Part shown: positions 1 through 5,258 of the stretch, piece after piece
How positions within the stretch are numbered: the stretch's first letter is position 1
How the letters are laid out: each line of letters starts with the position of its first letter
Source of the DNA: an uncultured Collinsella sp.
GTDB lineage: Bacteria; Actinomycetota; Coriobacteriia; Coriobacteriales; Coriobacteriaceae
Direction of reading: 5' to 3'
Assembly: GCA_900552395.1 (NCBI GenBank)
Contig: URZJ01000133.1
Span: 1-5,258, forward strand
DNA: 5,258 nt
Made by a program: the position numbers and the translations under genes
The notes under the pieces: model-generated
Database searches by the model: none
What the model saw: only the letters and a program-made list of their open reading frames with translations
What the model was told of the DNA's origin: nothing

Positions 1-2321
1 ATGCGCAGAGCCTCAGCGGTCAGCTCGTAGCGGTCGATGCGGTTGACACGAACCATGTCGTACGGGGTGGTGGTGGAGCCCTCCTCCTCGTAGCCGTGGA
101 CGTTGAAGTTGTCGTGGTTCGGACGGTCGTAGATCAGGCCACGCACGTCGTGAGCGTAGGAGTGGTACGCGAACAGCACCGGCTTGTCGGCGGTGAAGAT
201 GTCGGGTAACTCCTCGTCGGTCAGAGCCTCGTCGTTCTCCTTGGCGGACTGCAGGGAGAGCAGGTCGGCAACGTTCACAACCTTGAACTTGACGCCCAGT
301 TCCTTCAGCTTGTCGGAAGCAGCCATGATCTCCTGAGTCGGGACATCGCCGGCGGCGGCAAGCACGACCTCGGCCTCATCGTTGTTCTTGGCGGTGGAAG
401 CCCAATCCCAAGCGGCGGCACCCTTCTCGAGCTCGGCACGAGCCTCGTCCAGGGTCAGCCAGGTGGCAGCAGGCTGCTTACCAGCGATGATGGCGTTGAT
501 CTTGTTGGTGGACTTGTAGCACTTCTCGGCGATGGCCAACAGCATGTTCGCATCGGTGGCGAAGTAGATGCCGATGACGTGGTCGTTGTGGAAGCACTTG
601 TTCAGCAGGACGGAGGTGACACCCGGATCCTGGTGGGAGAAGCCGTTGTGGTCCTGACGCCAAACATGGGAGGAGACCAGCAGGTTCATGGAGGCGATCG
701 GCTTGCGCCACGGAATCTCGCGGACGGTAGCCTCAAGCCACTTGGCGTGCTGGTTCAGCATGGAGTCGATCACGTGGACGAAGGACTCGTAGGAGCTCCA
801 GATGCCGTGACGACCGGTCAGCAGGTAGGCCTCGAGGAAGCCTTCCATCTGGTGCTCGGACAGCTGCTCAACGACCTGGCCGGAGACGCGCATGTGCTCG
901 TCGACCTCGTCGGAGATGTAGCCGGCATCCCACTGCTTGTTGGTGACTTCGTAGGAAGCCTGCAGACGGTTGGAAGCGGTCTCATCCGGTCCGAAGATGC
1001 GGAAGTCGCGCGGGTTGTTCTTGATGATGTCGCGAGTGTAGGCACCCAGGGTACGGGTGGCCTCGAGCTGGCCCCAGCCGTGGCCGTACTCAGCCACTTC
1101 CTTGACCTCGTAGTCCTCGAGGTTCGGCAGCTTCAGGTCGTTGCGGATCACACCACCGTTGGCGTTCGGGTTGGCACCGATACGCAGCTCGCCCTTCGGC
1201 ATGAAGGCAAGGACGTCGTCCTTGACAGCACCGTTGGCGTCGAACAGCTCTTCCGGCTTGTAGGACTCGAGCCAGTTCTTGAGAACCTCGAAGTGGGCCT
1301 CGGTGTCGCGGGCGGAAGCCAGCGGCACCTGGTGGGAACGCCAGGAGCCCTCGGTCTTCTTGCCGTCGATGTACTTCGGGCAGGTCCAGCCCTTCGGGGT
1401 GCGGAAGATCAGCATCGGGTAGAACGGACGGTGCACGTTGTCGGTCTGAGCGGTGGCCTTGATGTCGCAGATCTCGTCCCAGATGGTCTCCCACAGCTCG
1501 GCGAAGCGACGGTGGATGGACATGTGGTCCTCATCATCGAAGCCAGCGACGAACTCGTAGGGCTCGTAACCCATGCCGTGGAAGAACTCGTGGAGCTCTT
1601 CGTCGGAGATGCGGGACAGGATGGTCGGGTTGGCGATCTTGTAGCCGTTGAGGTGCAGGATCGGCAGCACGATACCGTCGGTGCGCGGGTTCACGAGCTT
1701 GTTGGACTGCCAAGAGGTCGCGAGCGGACCGGTCTCGGACTCGCCATCGCCCACCACGGCCACGGCCAGCAGGCTCGGGTTGTCCATGACGGCACCGTAA
1801 GCGTGGCTGAGCGTGTAGCCGAGCTCGCCGCCCTCGTGGATGGAACCGGGCGTCTCGGGCGCAAAGTGGCTCGGGATGCCGCCGGGATAGGAGAACTGGC
1901 GGAAGAACTTCTGCAGGCCTGCCTCGTCATTGGTGATGTCGGGGCGAATCTCGCGGTAGGTGCCGTCGAGCAGCGACTGAGCAGTACCGGCGGGGCCACC
2001 GTGACCAGGGCCCATCAAGAAGATAGCATTCTGGTTGTGGTCGGCGATCAGTCGATTGACGTGACCGAACAGGAAGTTGATGCCGGGCGTGGTGCCCCAG
2101 TGGCCAACCAGGCGGTGCTTAACGTCCGGACGACCGAAGTCGCGCACCTCACCGGTTTTCTCGTCGACAAAGTCGGGGCGCATTAGCGGGTTAGAGCGAA
2201 GGTAGATCTGACCGACGGACAGATAGTTCGATGCGCGCCAATACAGGTCGACGCCCTCGAGCTCGGAAGCCGGCACCTCGTGGCCCAGCTTTTGCCACGG
2301 CGTCCCCAGTGTTTTAGCCAT
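1..2321 (-). CDS. xfp: Xylulose-5-phosphate/fructose-6-phosphate phosphoketolase, 3' end cut by window edge
   Basis: Thiamine-diphosphate-dependent cytoplasmic phosphoketolase. It cleaves xylulose-5-P with phosphate to acetyl-P and glyceraldehyde-3-P, or fructose-6-P to acetyl-P and erythrose-4-P, so it feeds acetate and ATP formation. The window holds 773 codons from ATG at 2321; the family usually has about 790-830, so only the last part of the C-terminal domain is missing. Both family signatures are present: EGGELGY at residues 163-169 and GAVMDNPSLLAVAVVGDGE at 176-194, the latter holding the GDG cofactor motif. Active-site residues recalled from the Bifidobacterium enzyme all match at a constant offset of 10: H74, H107, H152, H330, S450, E489, Y511, Q556, N559, H563 and K615. 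An AAGGGA Shine-Dalgarno (2330-2335) lies 8 nt before the ATG. Codon use is strongly biased (Lys nearly always AAG), suggesting high expression. The gene lies downstream of, and on the same strand as, a LacI-type regulator, with paired operators between them. Confidence 0.97.
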   Translation of the reverse strand, partial: MAKTLGTPWQKLGHEVPASELEGVDLYWRASNYLSVGQIYLRSNPLMRPDFVDEKTGEVRDFGRPDVKHRLVGHWGTTPGINFLFGHVNRLIADHNQNAIFLMGPGHGGPAGTAQSLLDGTYREIRPDITNDEAGLQKFFRQFSYPGGIPSHFAPETPGSIHEGGELGYTLSHAYGAVMDNPSLLAVAVVGDGESETGPLATSWQSNKLVNPRTDGIVLPILHLNGYKIANPTILSRISDEELHEFFHGMGYEPYEFVAGFDDEDHMSIHRRFAELWETIWDEICDIKATAQTDNVHRPFYPMLIFRTPKGWTCPKYIDGKKTEGSWRSHQVPLASARDTEAHFEVLKNWLESYKPEELFDANGAVKDDVLAFMPKGELRIGANPNANGGVIRNDLKLPNLEDYEVKEVAEYGHGWGQLEATRTLGAYTRDIIKNNPRDFRIFGPDETASNRLQASYEVTNKQWDAGYISDEVDEHMRVSGQVVEQLSEHQMEGFLEAYLLTGRHGIWSSYESFVHVIDSMLNQHAKWLEATVREIPWRKPIASMNLLVSSHVWRQDHNGFSHQDPGVTSVLLNKCFHNDHVIGIYFATDANMLLAIAEKCYKSTNKINAIIAGKQPAATWLTLDEARAELEKGAAAWDWASTAKNNDEAEVVLAAAGDVPTQEIMAASDKLKELGVKFKVVNVADLLSLQSAKENDEALTDEELPDIFTADKPVLFAYHSYAHDVRGLIYDRPNHDNFNVHGYEEEGSTTTPYDMVRVNRIDRYELTAEALR

Positions 2322-2379
2322 TGTTTATGTCCCTTCGCTGTGCGGTCACCCTCCAATACGGCAACCTTTCGTTGGGACC

Positions 2380-2385
2380 AGTATA
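2380..2385 (-). promoter_or_regulatory. Probable -10 box of the xfp promoter
   Basis: TATACT on the minus strand, five of six matches to the sigma-70-type -10 consensus. Transcription would start near 2373 and give a leader of about 50 nt before the xfp ATG. No good -35 hexamer lies 16-18 bp upstream; the spacer is instead occupied by the palindrome at 2391-2402. A repressor bound there would cover the promoter. The start site is inferred from sequence only. Confidence 0.5.
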
Positions 2386-2390
2386 TCTGC

Positions 2391-2402
2391 TAAAACGTTT
2401 TA
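2391..2402. promoter_or_regulatory. Operator 1: perfect LacI-type palindrome in the xfp promoter
   Basis: TAAAACGTTTTA is a perfect 12-bp palindrome centred on a CG step (2396/2397). LacI/GalR-family proteins bind such sites: their hinge leucine inserts at the central CpG, and A/T half-sites such as AAACGTTT are common (PurR and CcpA sites share this core). It lies directly upstream of the xfp -10 box, so a bound repressor would block RNA polymerase. The adjacent lacI-family gene is the obvious candidate binder, but this is inferred from proximity. Confidence 0.75.
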
Positions 2403-2406
2403 TCAT

Positions 2407-2428
2407 GGTGAAAAAACGTTTTACCACC
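2407..2428. promoter_or_regulatory. Operator 2: second LacI-type inverted repeat upstream of xfp
   Basis: The core AAAACGTTTT (2413-2422) is a perfect palindrome around CG at 2417/2418. After two mismatched pairs on each side, outer arms GGTG (2407-2410) and CACC (2425-2428) restore the symmetry. Its centre is exactly 21 bp from operator 1, about two helical turns, which places both sites on the same DNA face. It would sit around -44 relative to the predicted xfp start. Binding by the neighbouring LacI-family protein is inferred. Confidence 0.7.
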
Positions 2429-2525
2429 CTTATCAATCCCATCGATTAGCAAAACGCGACATTCACCTGCGGCGTTGATTGTCACAGGTGCTCCACATTC
2501 GGTCTCTGCAAATTGGTAAACGTGT

Positions 2526-3554
2526 TTAGTTGTGTTTAGTAAGCTCGAGCACGCTGTCCTTAACGATAAGCGCCGGCTCCAGAACGACCTCTTCGGCACG
2601 TCTACCGCCCCTACCGGCAAGACGCTTGGACATGCAGCCAAAAGCATGCTCCGCAAGGACACCGGGATCCTGCTCAATCGCGGTCAGCGCCGGCTCAAAG
2701 AGAACGTCGGCCGCCGAGTTGTCATAGCTTACGACCGAGATATCGCCCGGGATGCTCTTCCCCATCTCGTGTAAGCGCTTGAGCAAACCGAGGGCAATGT
2801 TATCTGAGCTTGCGAACACGGCAGTGGCGTCAGTTGCGAGCACTGCCTCCGAGGCCTCGTATGCGCTCGGAATGTAGTACTCGCTCTCAAACTCCAAACG
2901 CGCGTCGATCGGCAGGCCAACCTCGCGCAGCGCGCGCTCATAGCCGGCAAGTCGCTTGCGACCCGTATTGGAACGGCGGGCATTAACCAGGCAGGCAATA
3001 CGGCGGTGGCCTTGCTCGATCAGATAGCGGGTGGCCATATAGCCGCCCATCTCGTGGTCGAACATCACCTTGTCGCACTCGAGCCCCTCAATGGCACGGT
3101 CGACCATTACGGCCGGGATGGGCAGGTGGCTGACTTCTTCGCGCAGGGCGCGATCATCGGAGAACTCGTCACCCACCACCAGGAAGACGCCATCAACGCC
3201 GCGCGTCACCAGCTGGCGCAGCAGCTCCAGATCGTCATCGGCGCTTCCGCCCGAGCTGGTAATGAAGAGCGCATAGCCGTCCTCGCGGCAGCGCTTTTCC
3301 AGGCTACCGGCGAGCGAGGCAAAAAAGCGGCTCTCGATGTTAGGGACGATAAGGCCCAGCGTGCGCGACTCGCGCATGACCAGGCTGCGCGCAATCTGGT
3401 TGGGAACATAGTGGTTGCGCGCCGCGACCTCTTTGATGAGCTTGCGGTTTTCTTCCGAGATGCGACAGGGCCGATTATTGAGAACAAGCGAGACCGACGA
3501 GGGGGAAAGCCCCACCTCCTGGGCGATCTGCTTGAGGGTGATTTTGTTGGCCAT
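2526..3554 (-). CDS. LacI/GalR-family transcriptional regulator, probable regulator of xfp
   Basis: A complete 342-residue DNA-binding regulator of normal family length. The HTH occupies about residues 5-27 (TLKQIAQEVGLSPSSVSLVL), followed by the hinge helix PNQIARSL (51-58), whose L58 is the minor-groove leucine expected to insert at a central CpG step. The rest is a periplasmic-binding-protein-like effector domain: TLGLIVPNIESRFFASL opens the first lobe, the GRKRLAGYERAL segment is typical, and VFASSDNIALGLL, DISVVSYDN and LTAIEQDPGVLAEHA lie in the expected order. ATG 3554 follows GGAAGGAG (3559-3566), only 4 nt away but strong. The gene ends in TAA 204 bp before xfp on the same strand, with two CG-centred operators between, so local control of xfp is likely. 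No clear terminator separates the two, so some readthrough is possible. The effector cannot be read from the sequence; a sugar or sugar phosphate is usual. A wider CcpA-like role is possible but not shown. Confidence 0.93.
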   Translation of the reverse strand: MANKITLKQIAQEVGLSPSSVSLVLNNRPCRISEENRKLIKEVAARNHYVPNQIARSLVMRESRTLGLIVPNIESRFFASLAGSLEKRCREDGYALFITSSGGSADDDLELLRQLVTRGVDGVFLVVGDEFSDDRALREEVSHLPIPAVMVDRAIEGLECDKVMFDHEMGGYMATRYLIEQGHRRIACLVNARRSNTGRKRLAGYERALREVGLPIDARLEFESEYYIPSAYEASEAVLATDATAVFASSDNIALGLLKRLHEMGKSIPGDISVVSYDNSAADVLFEPALTAIEQDPGVLAEHAFGCMSKRLAGRGGRRAEEVVLEPALIVKDSVLELTKHN

Positions 3555-3589
3555 CTCGCTCCTTCCGGGTTTACGCGCAATCTCTTGAA

Positions 3590-3595
3590 AGTATA
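3590..3595 (-). promoter_or_regulatory. Probable -10 box of the lacI-family gene promoter
   Basis: TATACT on the minus strand, the same hexamer as the proposed xfp -10 box. Transcription would begin near 3583, about 29 nt before the regulator's ATG, with the Shine-Dalgarno at 3559-3566 inside that short leader. No recognisable -35 hexamer occurs at normal spacing. Prediction only. Confidence 0.4.
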
Positions 3596-3614
3596 GCGAC
3601 TACCCCTCTACCTC

Positions 3615-3633
3615 GGTGATAAACACTTTACCA
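3615..3633. promoter_or_regulatory. Possible degenerate operator upstream of the lacI-family gene
   Basis: GGTGATAAACACTTTACCA shares both flanks, GGTGA and TTTACCA, with operator 2 (GGTGAAAAAACGTTTTACCA) but is 1 bp shorter and has CAC in place of the CG centre. The inner arms TAAA and TTTA are symmetric. Its centre (3625) would lie near -42 of the regulator's predicted start, close to the position of operator 2 at xfp. It could mediate autoregulation. The altered centre and spacing make this uncertain. Confidence 0.3.
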
Positions 3634-3688
3634 ATCCGGTGGACGGCTGTTTTATCGCCGCCAGCGCACCAAATCCGTCCGGGTGGGG

Positions 3689-3694
3689 TATATT
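3689..3694 (+). promoter_or_regulatory. Possible -10 box of the murB promoter
   Basis: TATATT on the plus strand, five of six matches to the -10 consensus, 43 bp before the chosen murB start. The expected -35 position has no good match. The palindrome CAATCGATTG (3696-3705) lies across the predicted start region; it is short and may be chance. The location between a divergent gene and the murB ribosome-binding site supports the call, but it remains a weak prediction. Confidence 0.35.
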
Positions 3695-3737
3695 GCAATC
3701 GATTGATGACGACGACCACCAAAAGGCGGATATTCGT

Positions 3738-4700
3738 ATGCACGAGAACGACTTTTTTAACGAGGACCTGCTGTGCGCGCTTGCTGGCGTTGCCGGCGAG
3801 GACAACGTACTGATGAGCGAGCCCATGCGCGAGCACACCACGTTTAAGATCGGCGGCCCGGCCGACGTCTTTGTCACGCCCGATACCGAGCAGGGCCTCG
3901 TCGCCACGCTCGATACCTGTTATCGCTGCGATTTGCCCCTCACCATCGTGGGCAACGGCTCCGACTTGCTCGTCGGCGACAAGGGCATCCGCGGCGTTGT
4001 CGTGGCGCTGGGCAAGGGCCTCTCCGACATTACGGTCGACGGCACGCACGTCACGGCGGCAGCCGGCGCCTTGCTTTCCGATGTCGCTGCGGCGGCAGCC
4101 GAGGCCGGCCTCACCGGCATGGAGCCCATCTCGGGTATCCCCGGATCGGTCGGCGGCGCCTGCTACATGAACGCCGGTGCCTACGGTGCCTGCATGGCCG
4201 ATGTGCTGGAGTCCGTGCGCGTCTACAAACCCGCTCGCCAGCTCGACGATGGCACCCGCGGCAGCGGCAACATCATCGAGTTCGATGTCGATGAGCTCAA
4301 CCTGGGCTATCGCAAGAGCCGCATTGCCGACGACGGCTTCATCGTGCTTTCGGCCACCTTCAACCTCGCCCCGGGCAATGCCGCGATGATCAAGGCCGAC
4401 ATGGACGACTACCGCCAGCGCCGCGAGGACAAGCAGCCGCTCGACATGCCGAGCGCTGGCTCCACCTTCAAGCGCCCCGAGGGCTATTTTGCCGGCAAGC
4501 TCATCATGGACGCCGGCCTGCGCGGTCACGCCATCGGCGGCGCACAGGTGAGTGAAAAGCACTGCGGCTTCATCGTCAACGCCGACCACGCCACCGCCGC
4601 CGACGTCGACGAACTCATCCGCCACATCCAAACAACCGTCAAAGACCAATTCAACGTAGACCTAGAACCCGAAGTCCACCGAGTCGGCGAATTTTTATAG
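3738..4700 (+). CDS. murB: UDP-N-acetylmuramate dehydrogenase (UDP-N-acetylenolpyruvoylglucosamine reductase)
   Basis: Cytoplasmic FAD enzyme that reduces UDP-GlcNAc-enolpyruvate to UDP-MurNAc with NADPH, the second committed step of peptidoglycan synthesis. It has 320 residues, near the usual 300 of the short type II form. Family motifs appear in order: HTTFKIGGPAD (33-43), VGNGSDLLVGDKGIRG (71-86, FAD binding), GIPGSVGGA (133-141), YRKSRI (191-196), AGSTFKRP (240-247) with the catalytic serine S242, and LEPEVHRVGEF with the catalytic glutamate E312. ATG 3738 is chosen because AAGGCGG (3723-3729) lies 8 nt before it and the family's N-terminus begins just ahead of the TTFKIGG motif. An in-frame GTG at 3639 would add 33 residues that overlap the promoter and lack a ribosome-binding site. 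A stretch around residues 165-178 (ARQLDDGTRGSGNI) looks like a small insertion. The gene is divergent from the regulator and probably transcribed alone. Confidence 0.96.
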   Translation: MHENDFFNEDLLCALAGVAGEDNVLMSEPMREHTTFKIGGPADVFVTPDTEQGLVATLDTCYRCDLPLTIVGNGSDLLVGDKGIRGVVVALGKGLSDITVDGTHVTAAAGALLSDVAAAAAEAGLTGMEPISGIPGSVGGACYMNAGAYGACMADVLESVRVYKPARQLDDGTRGSGNIIEFDVDELNLGYRKSRIADDGFIVLSATFNLAPGNAAMIKADMDDYRQRREDKQPLDMPSAGSTFKRPEGYFAGKLIMDAGLRGHAIGGAQVSEKHCGFIVNADHATAADVDELIRHIQTTVKDQFNVDLEPEVHRVGEFL

Positions 4701-4727
4701 CCTGCCCACCGCGATCCACTTTAATTA

Positions 4728-4765
4728 ATAACGGGACAAGTGATCTAGCTCACTTGTCCCGTTAT
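4728..4765. terminator. Bidirectional hairpin terminator between convergent murB and the small orphan gene
   Basis: A perfect 16-bp stem (ATAACGGGACAAGTGA, 4728-4743, paired with 4750-4765) closes a 6-nt loop, TCTAGC. On the plus strand it is followed by CATTTATTT, and on the minus strand by TAATTAA, both moderately U-rich. It begins 27 nt after the murB stop and lies 3 nt past the stop of the minus-strand gene. It can therefore serve as an intrinsic terminator for both. The U-tracts are interrupted, so efficiency may be unequal. Confidence 0.82.
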
Positions 4766-4768
4766 CAT

Positions 4769-5134
4769 TTATTTGCGAAGAACATCGGCTAGCCGCAGGA
4801 TTGAAATCATCGACCGATAAGTGAGTTCCACTTTTTCGCCCGCAAGCAGTCGTTTCGAGCCAATCTCATCTAGCCCCACAAGCTGAGAAAACAGCGGGCT
4901 GCTCATCGTGCCCTCGTCAATTGATTCCCTTATGGTCTTCAAAACGTCCGTATCATGAAGCGACGCCGAGCTGTAGGGGGCAACACGAGCGGAACTCTCA
5001 ATTAACGACGAAACAAAAGGATGGAGATGCTTTGGACATAGTCCATCAAACACCACATCCCCATTGTCATCCGAGCCGACTAGTCGCCAACTATAATGAT
5101 CGACCCAGTCGTCTCCGTCATATATGGTGTCCAT
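4769..5134 (-). CDS. Unrecognised 121-residue protein, possible HTH-like C-terminus
   Basis: I do not recognise this protein. It is small, soluble-looking and acidic at the N-terminus (MDTIYDGDDWVDHYSWRLVG), with no signal peptide, membrane segment or cysteine motif. The C-terminal 45 residues, LFSQLVGLDEIGSKRLLAGE then KVELTYRSMISILRLADVL, weakly resemble the last helices of Cro/C1-type HTH domains (LxxGExxxSxxTLLxLADAL). This could mean a truncated or diverged regulator or antitoxin-like protein; that is inference. ATG 5134 is preferred because GGGA lies 8 nt upstream (5143-5146). An in-frame TTG at 5140 is too close to that site. GC of a sampled stretch is about 48%, clearly below the neighbouring genes, which suggests a different origin. 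It converges on murB and shares the hairpin at 4728-4765. A clear stop, ribosome-binding site and terminator make a real gene likely, but its function is unknown. Confidence 0.65.
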   Translation of the reverse strand: MDTIYDGDDWVDHYSWRLVGSDDNGDVVFDGLCPKHLHPFVSSLIESSARVAPYSSASLHDTDVLKTIRESIDEGTMSSPLFSQLVGLDEIGSKRLLAGEKVELTYRSMISILRLADVLRK

Positions 5135-5258
5135 GAGCAACTTCCCGTCTAGAGAGACCTATTTGGACATCGGGGCGCAAGACCGCAATCCATATAGGAC
5201 CAGCAGCAGCTCCAACCCAACGCACCGCTCGACAATTGCAAATTGCGGCTATTTTAAA
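5135..5258 (-). other. Unassigned upstream region of the orphan gene
   Basis: No gene can be assigned here. On the minus strand one frame is open from the window edge to TGA at 5118-5120, overlapping the orphan gene by 17 nt; it could be the tail of an upstream gene, but its 46 residues show no motif. The orphan gene's own frame is open between TAG at 5249-5251 and TAG at 5159-5161, with nothing recognisable in between. A weak promoter-like pair, TTGGGT (5215-5220) and TATATG (5191-5196) with 18-bp spacing, points toward the orphan gene. The end of the window (5231-5258) is AT-rich. Confidence 0.3.

Noticed and set aside
579..2186. A 535-codon open frame on the plus strand opposite xfp
   Set aside because: It lies antisense to a phosphoketolase with a full set of active-site residues. 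Its composition (long runs of V, G, D, L, H) is what the reverse strand of a GC-rich, codon-biased gene produces, and it has no recognisable motif.
2320..2352. Tiny leader frame starting GTG and overlapping the xfp start
   Set aside because: Eleven codons, with the GGAGG motif abutting the GTG and too close to act as its ribosome-binding site, and no attenuation-like codon run or alternative hairpins.
2451..2456. A third AAAACG half-site upstream of the operator pair
   Set aside because: The other half does not match, and its 38-bp distance from operator 2 is out of helical phase.
2464..2490. Inverted repeat CACCTG/CAGGTG between lacI and xfp as a terminator
   Set aside because: Only 6 bp of stem with a 15-nt loop and no following U-tract.
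2522..2540. Tandem repeat of GTGTTTAGT at the regulator's stop codon
   Set aside because: Two 9-base copies only, largely coding for the C-terminal Thr-Lys-His-Asn; most likely chance.
2390..2677. A minus-strand open frame running from the lacI 3' end through the operators
   Set aside because: It is out of frame with the regulator, crosses the operator pair, and has no motif or supporting ribosome-binding site.
3696..3705. Palindrome CAATCGATTG near the predicted murB start site
   Set aside because: Ten bases, single copy, and unrelated to the operator motif; insufficient to call a binding site.
3639..3737. GTG start at 3639 giving a longer MurB
   Set aside because: The extra 33 residues overlap the likely murB promoter, lack a Shine-Dalgarno, and precede the normal family N-terminus.
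3600..4649. A 349-codon open frame on the minus strand opposite murB
   Set aside because: It is antisense to a clear murB and has the same low-information V/G/A/D composition; it would also run into the lacI promoter region.

Overview
The window looks like chromosomal DNA from a high-GC Gram-positive gut bacterium, most likely a Coriobacteriia member of the Collinsella type. This is inference from the roughly 60% GC genes, the phosphoketolase and the style of the MurB; no rRNA or other marker is present to prove it. It holds four protein genes: a phosphoketolase cut by the left edge (xfp, minus strand), a LacI-family repressor directly upstream of it on the same strand, a divergent complete murB (plus strand), and a small unrecognised gene of lower GC that converges on murB (minus strand). 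No tRNA, rRNA, CRISPR array, insertion sequence or phage gene is visible.

Layout: 1-2321 is xfp, lacking only its last few dozen codons. 2322-2525 is a 204-base control region with a TATACT -10 box and two inverted-repeat operators centred on AAAACGTTTT, 21 bp apart. 2526-3554 is the LacI-type regulator. 3555-3737 is the divergent lacI/murB promoter region, with a -10 box for each direction and a degenerate site resembling one of the xfp operators. 3738-4700 is murB. 4701-4768 holds a perfect 16-bp hairpin that can terminate both convergent genes. 4769-5134 is the small orphan gene, and 5135-5258 is unassigned.

How it works together: the simplest reading is a carbon-responsive unit. The LacI-type protein (HTH, hinge leucine and sugar-binding-fold effector domain all intact) probably binds the paired CG-centred palindromes over the xfp promoter and controls acetyl-phosphate production from fructose-6-P and xylulose-5-P. 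The effector is not visible. murB is a cell-wall housekeeping gene that only shares an intergenic region with the regulator. The 121-residue gene at the right is unlike its neighbours in base composition and may have been acquired; its C-terminus weakly resembles the end of a Cro/C1-type HTH domain.

I see no convincing new multi-gene system here. The points most worth checking are the helically phased operator pair, the related site in front of the regulator, and the orphan gene.
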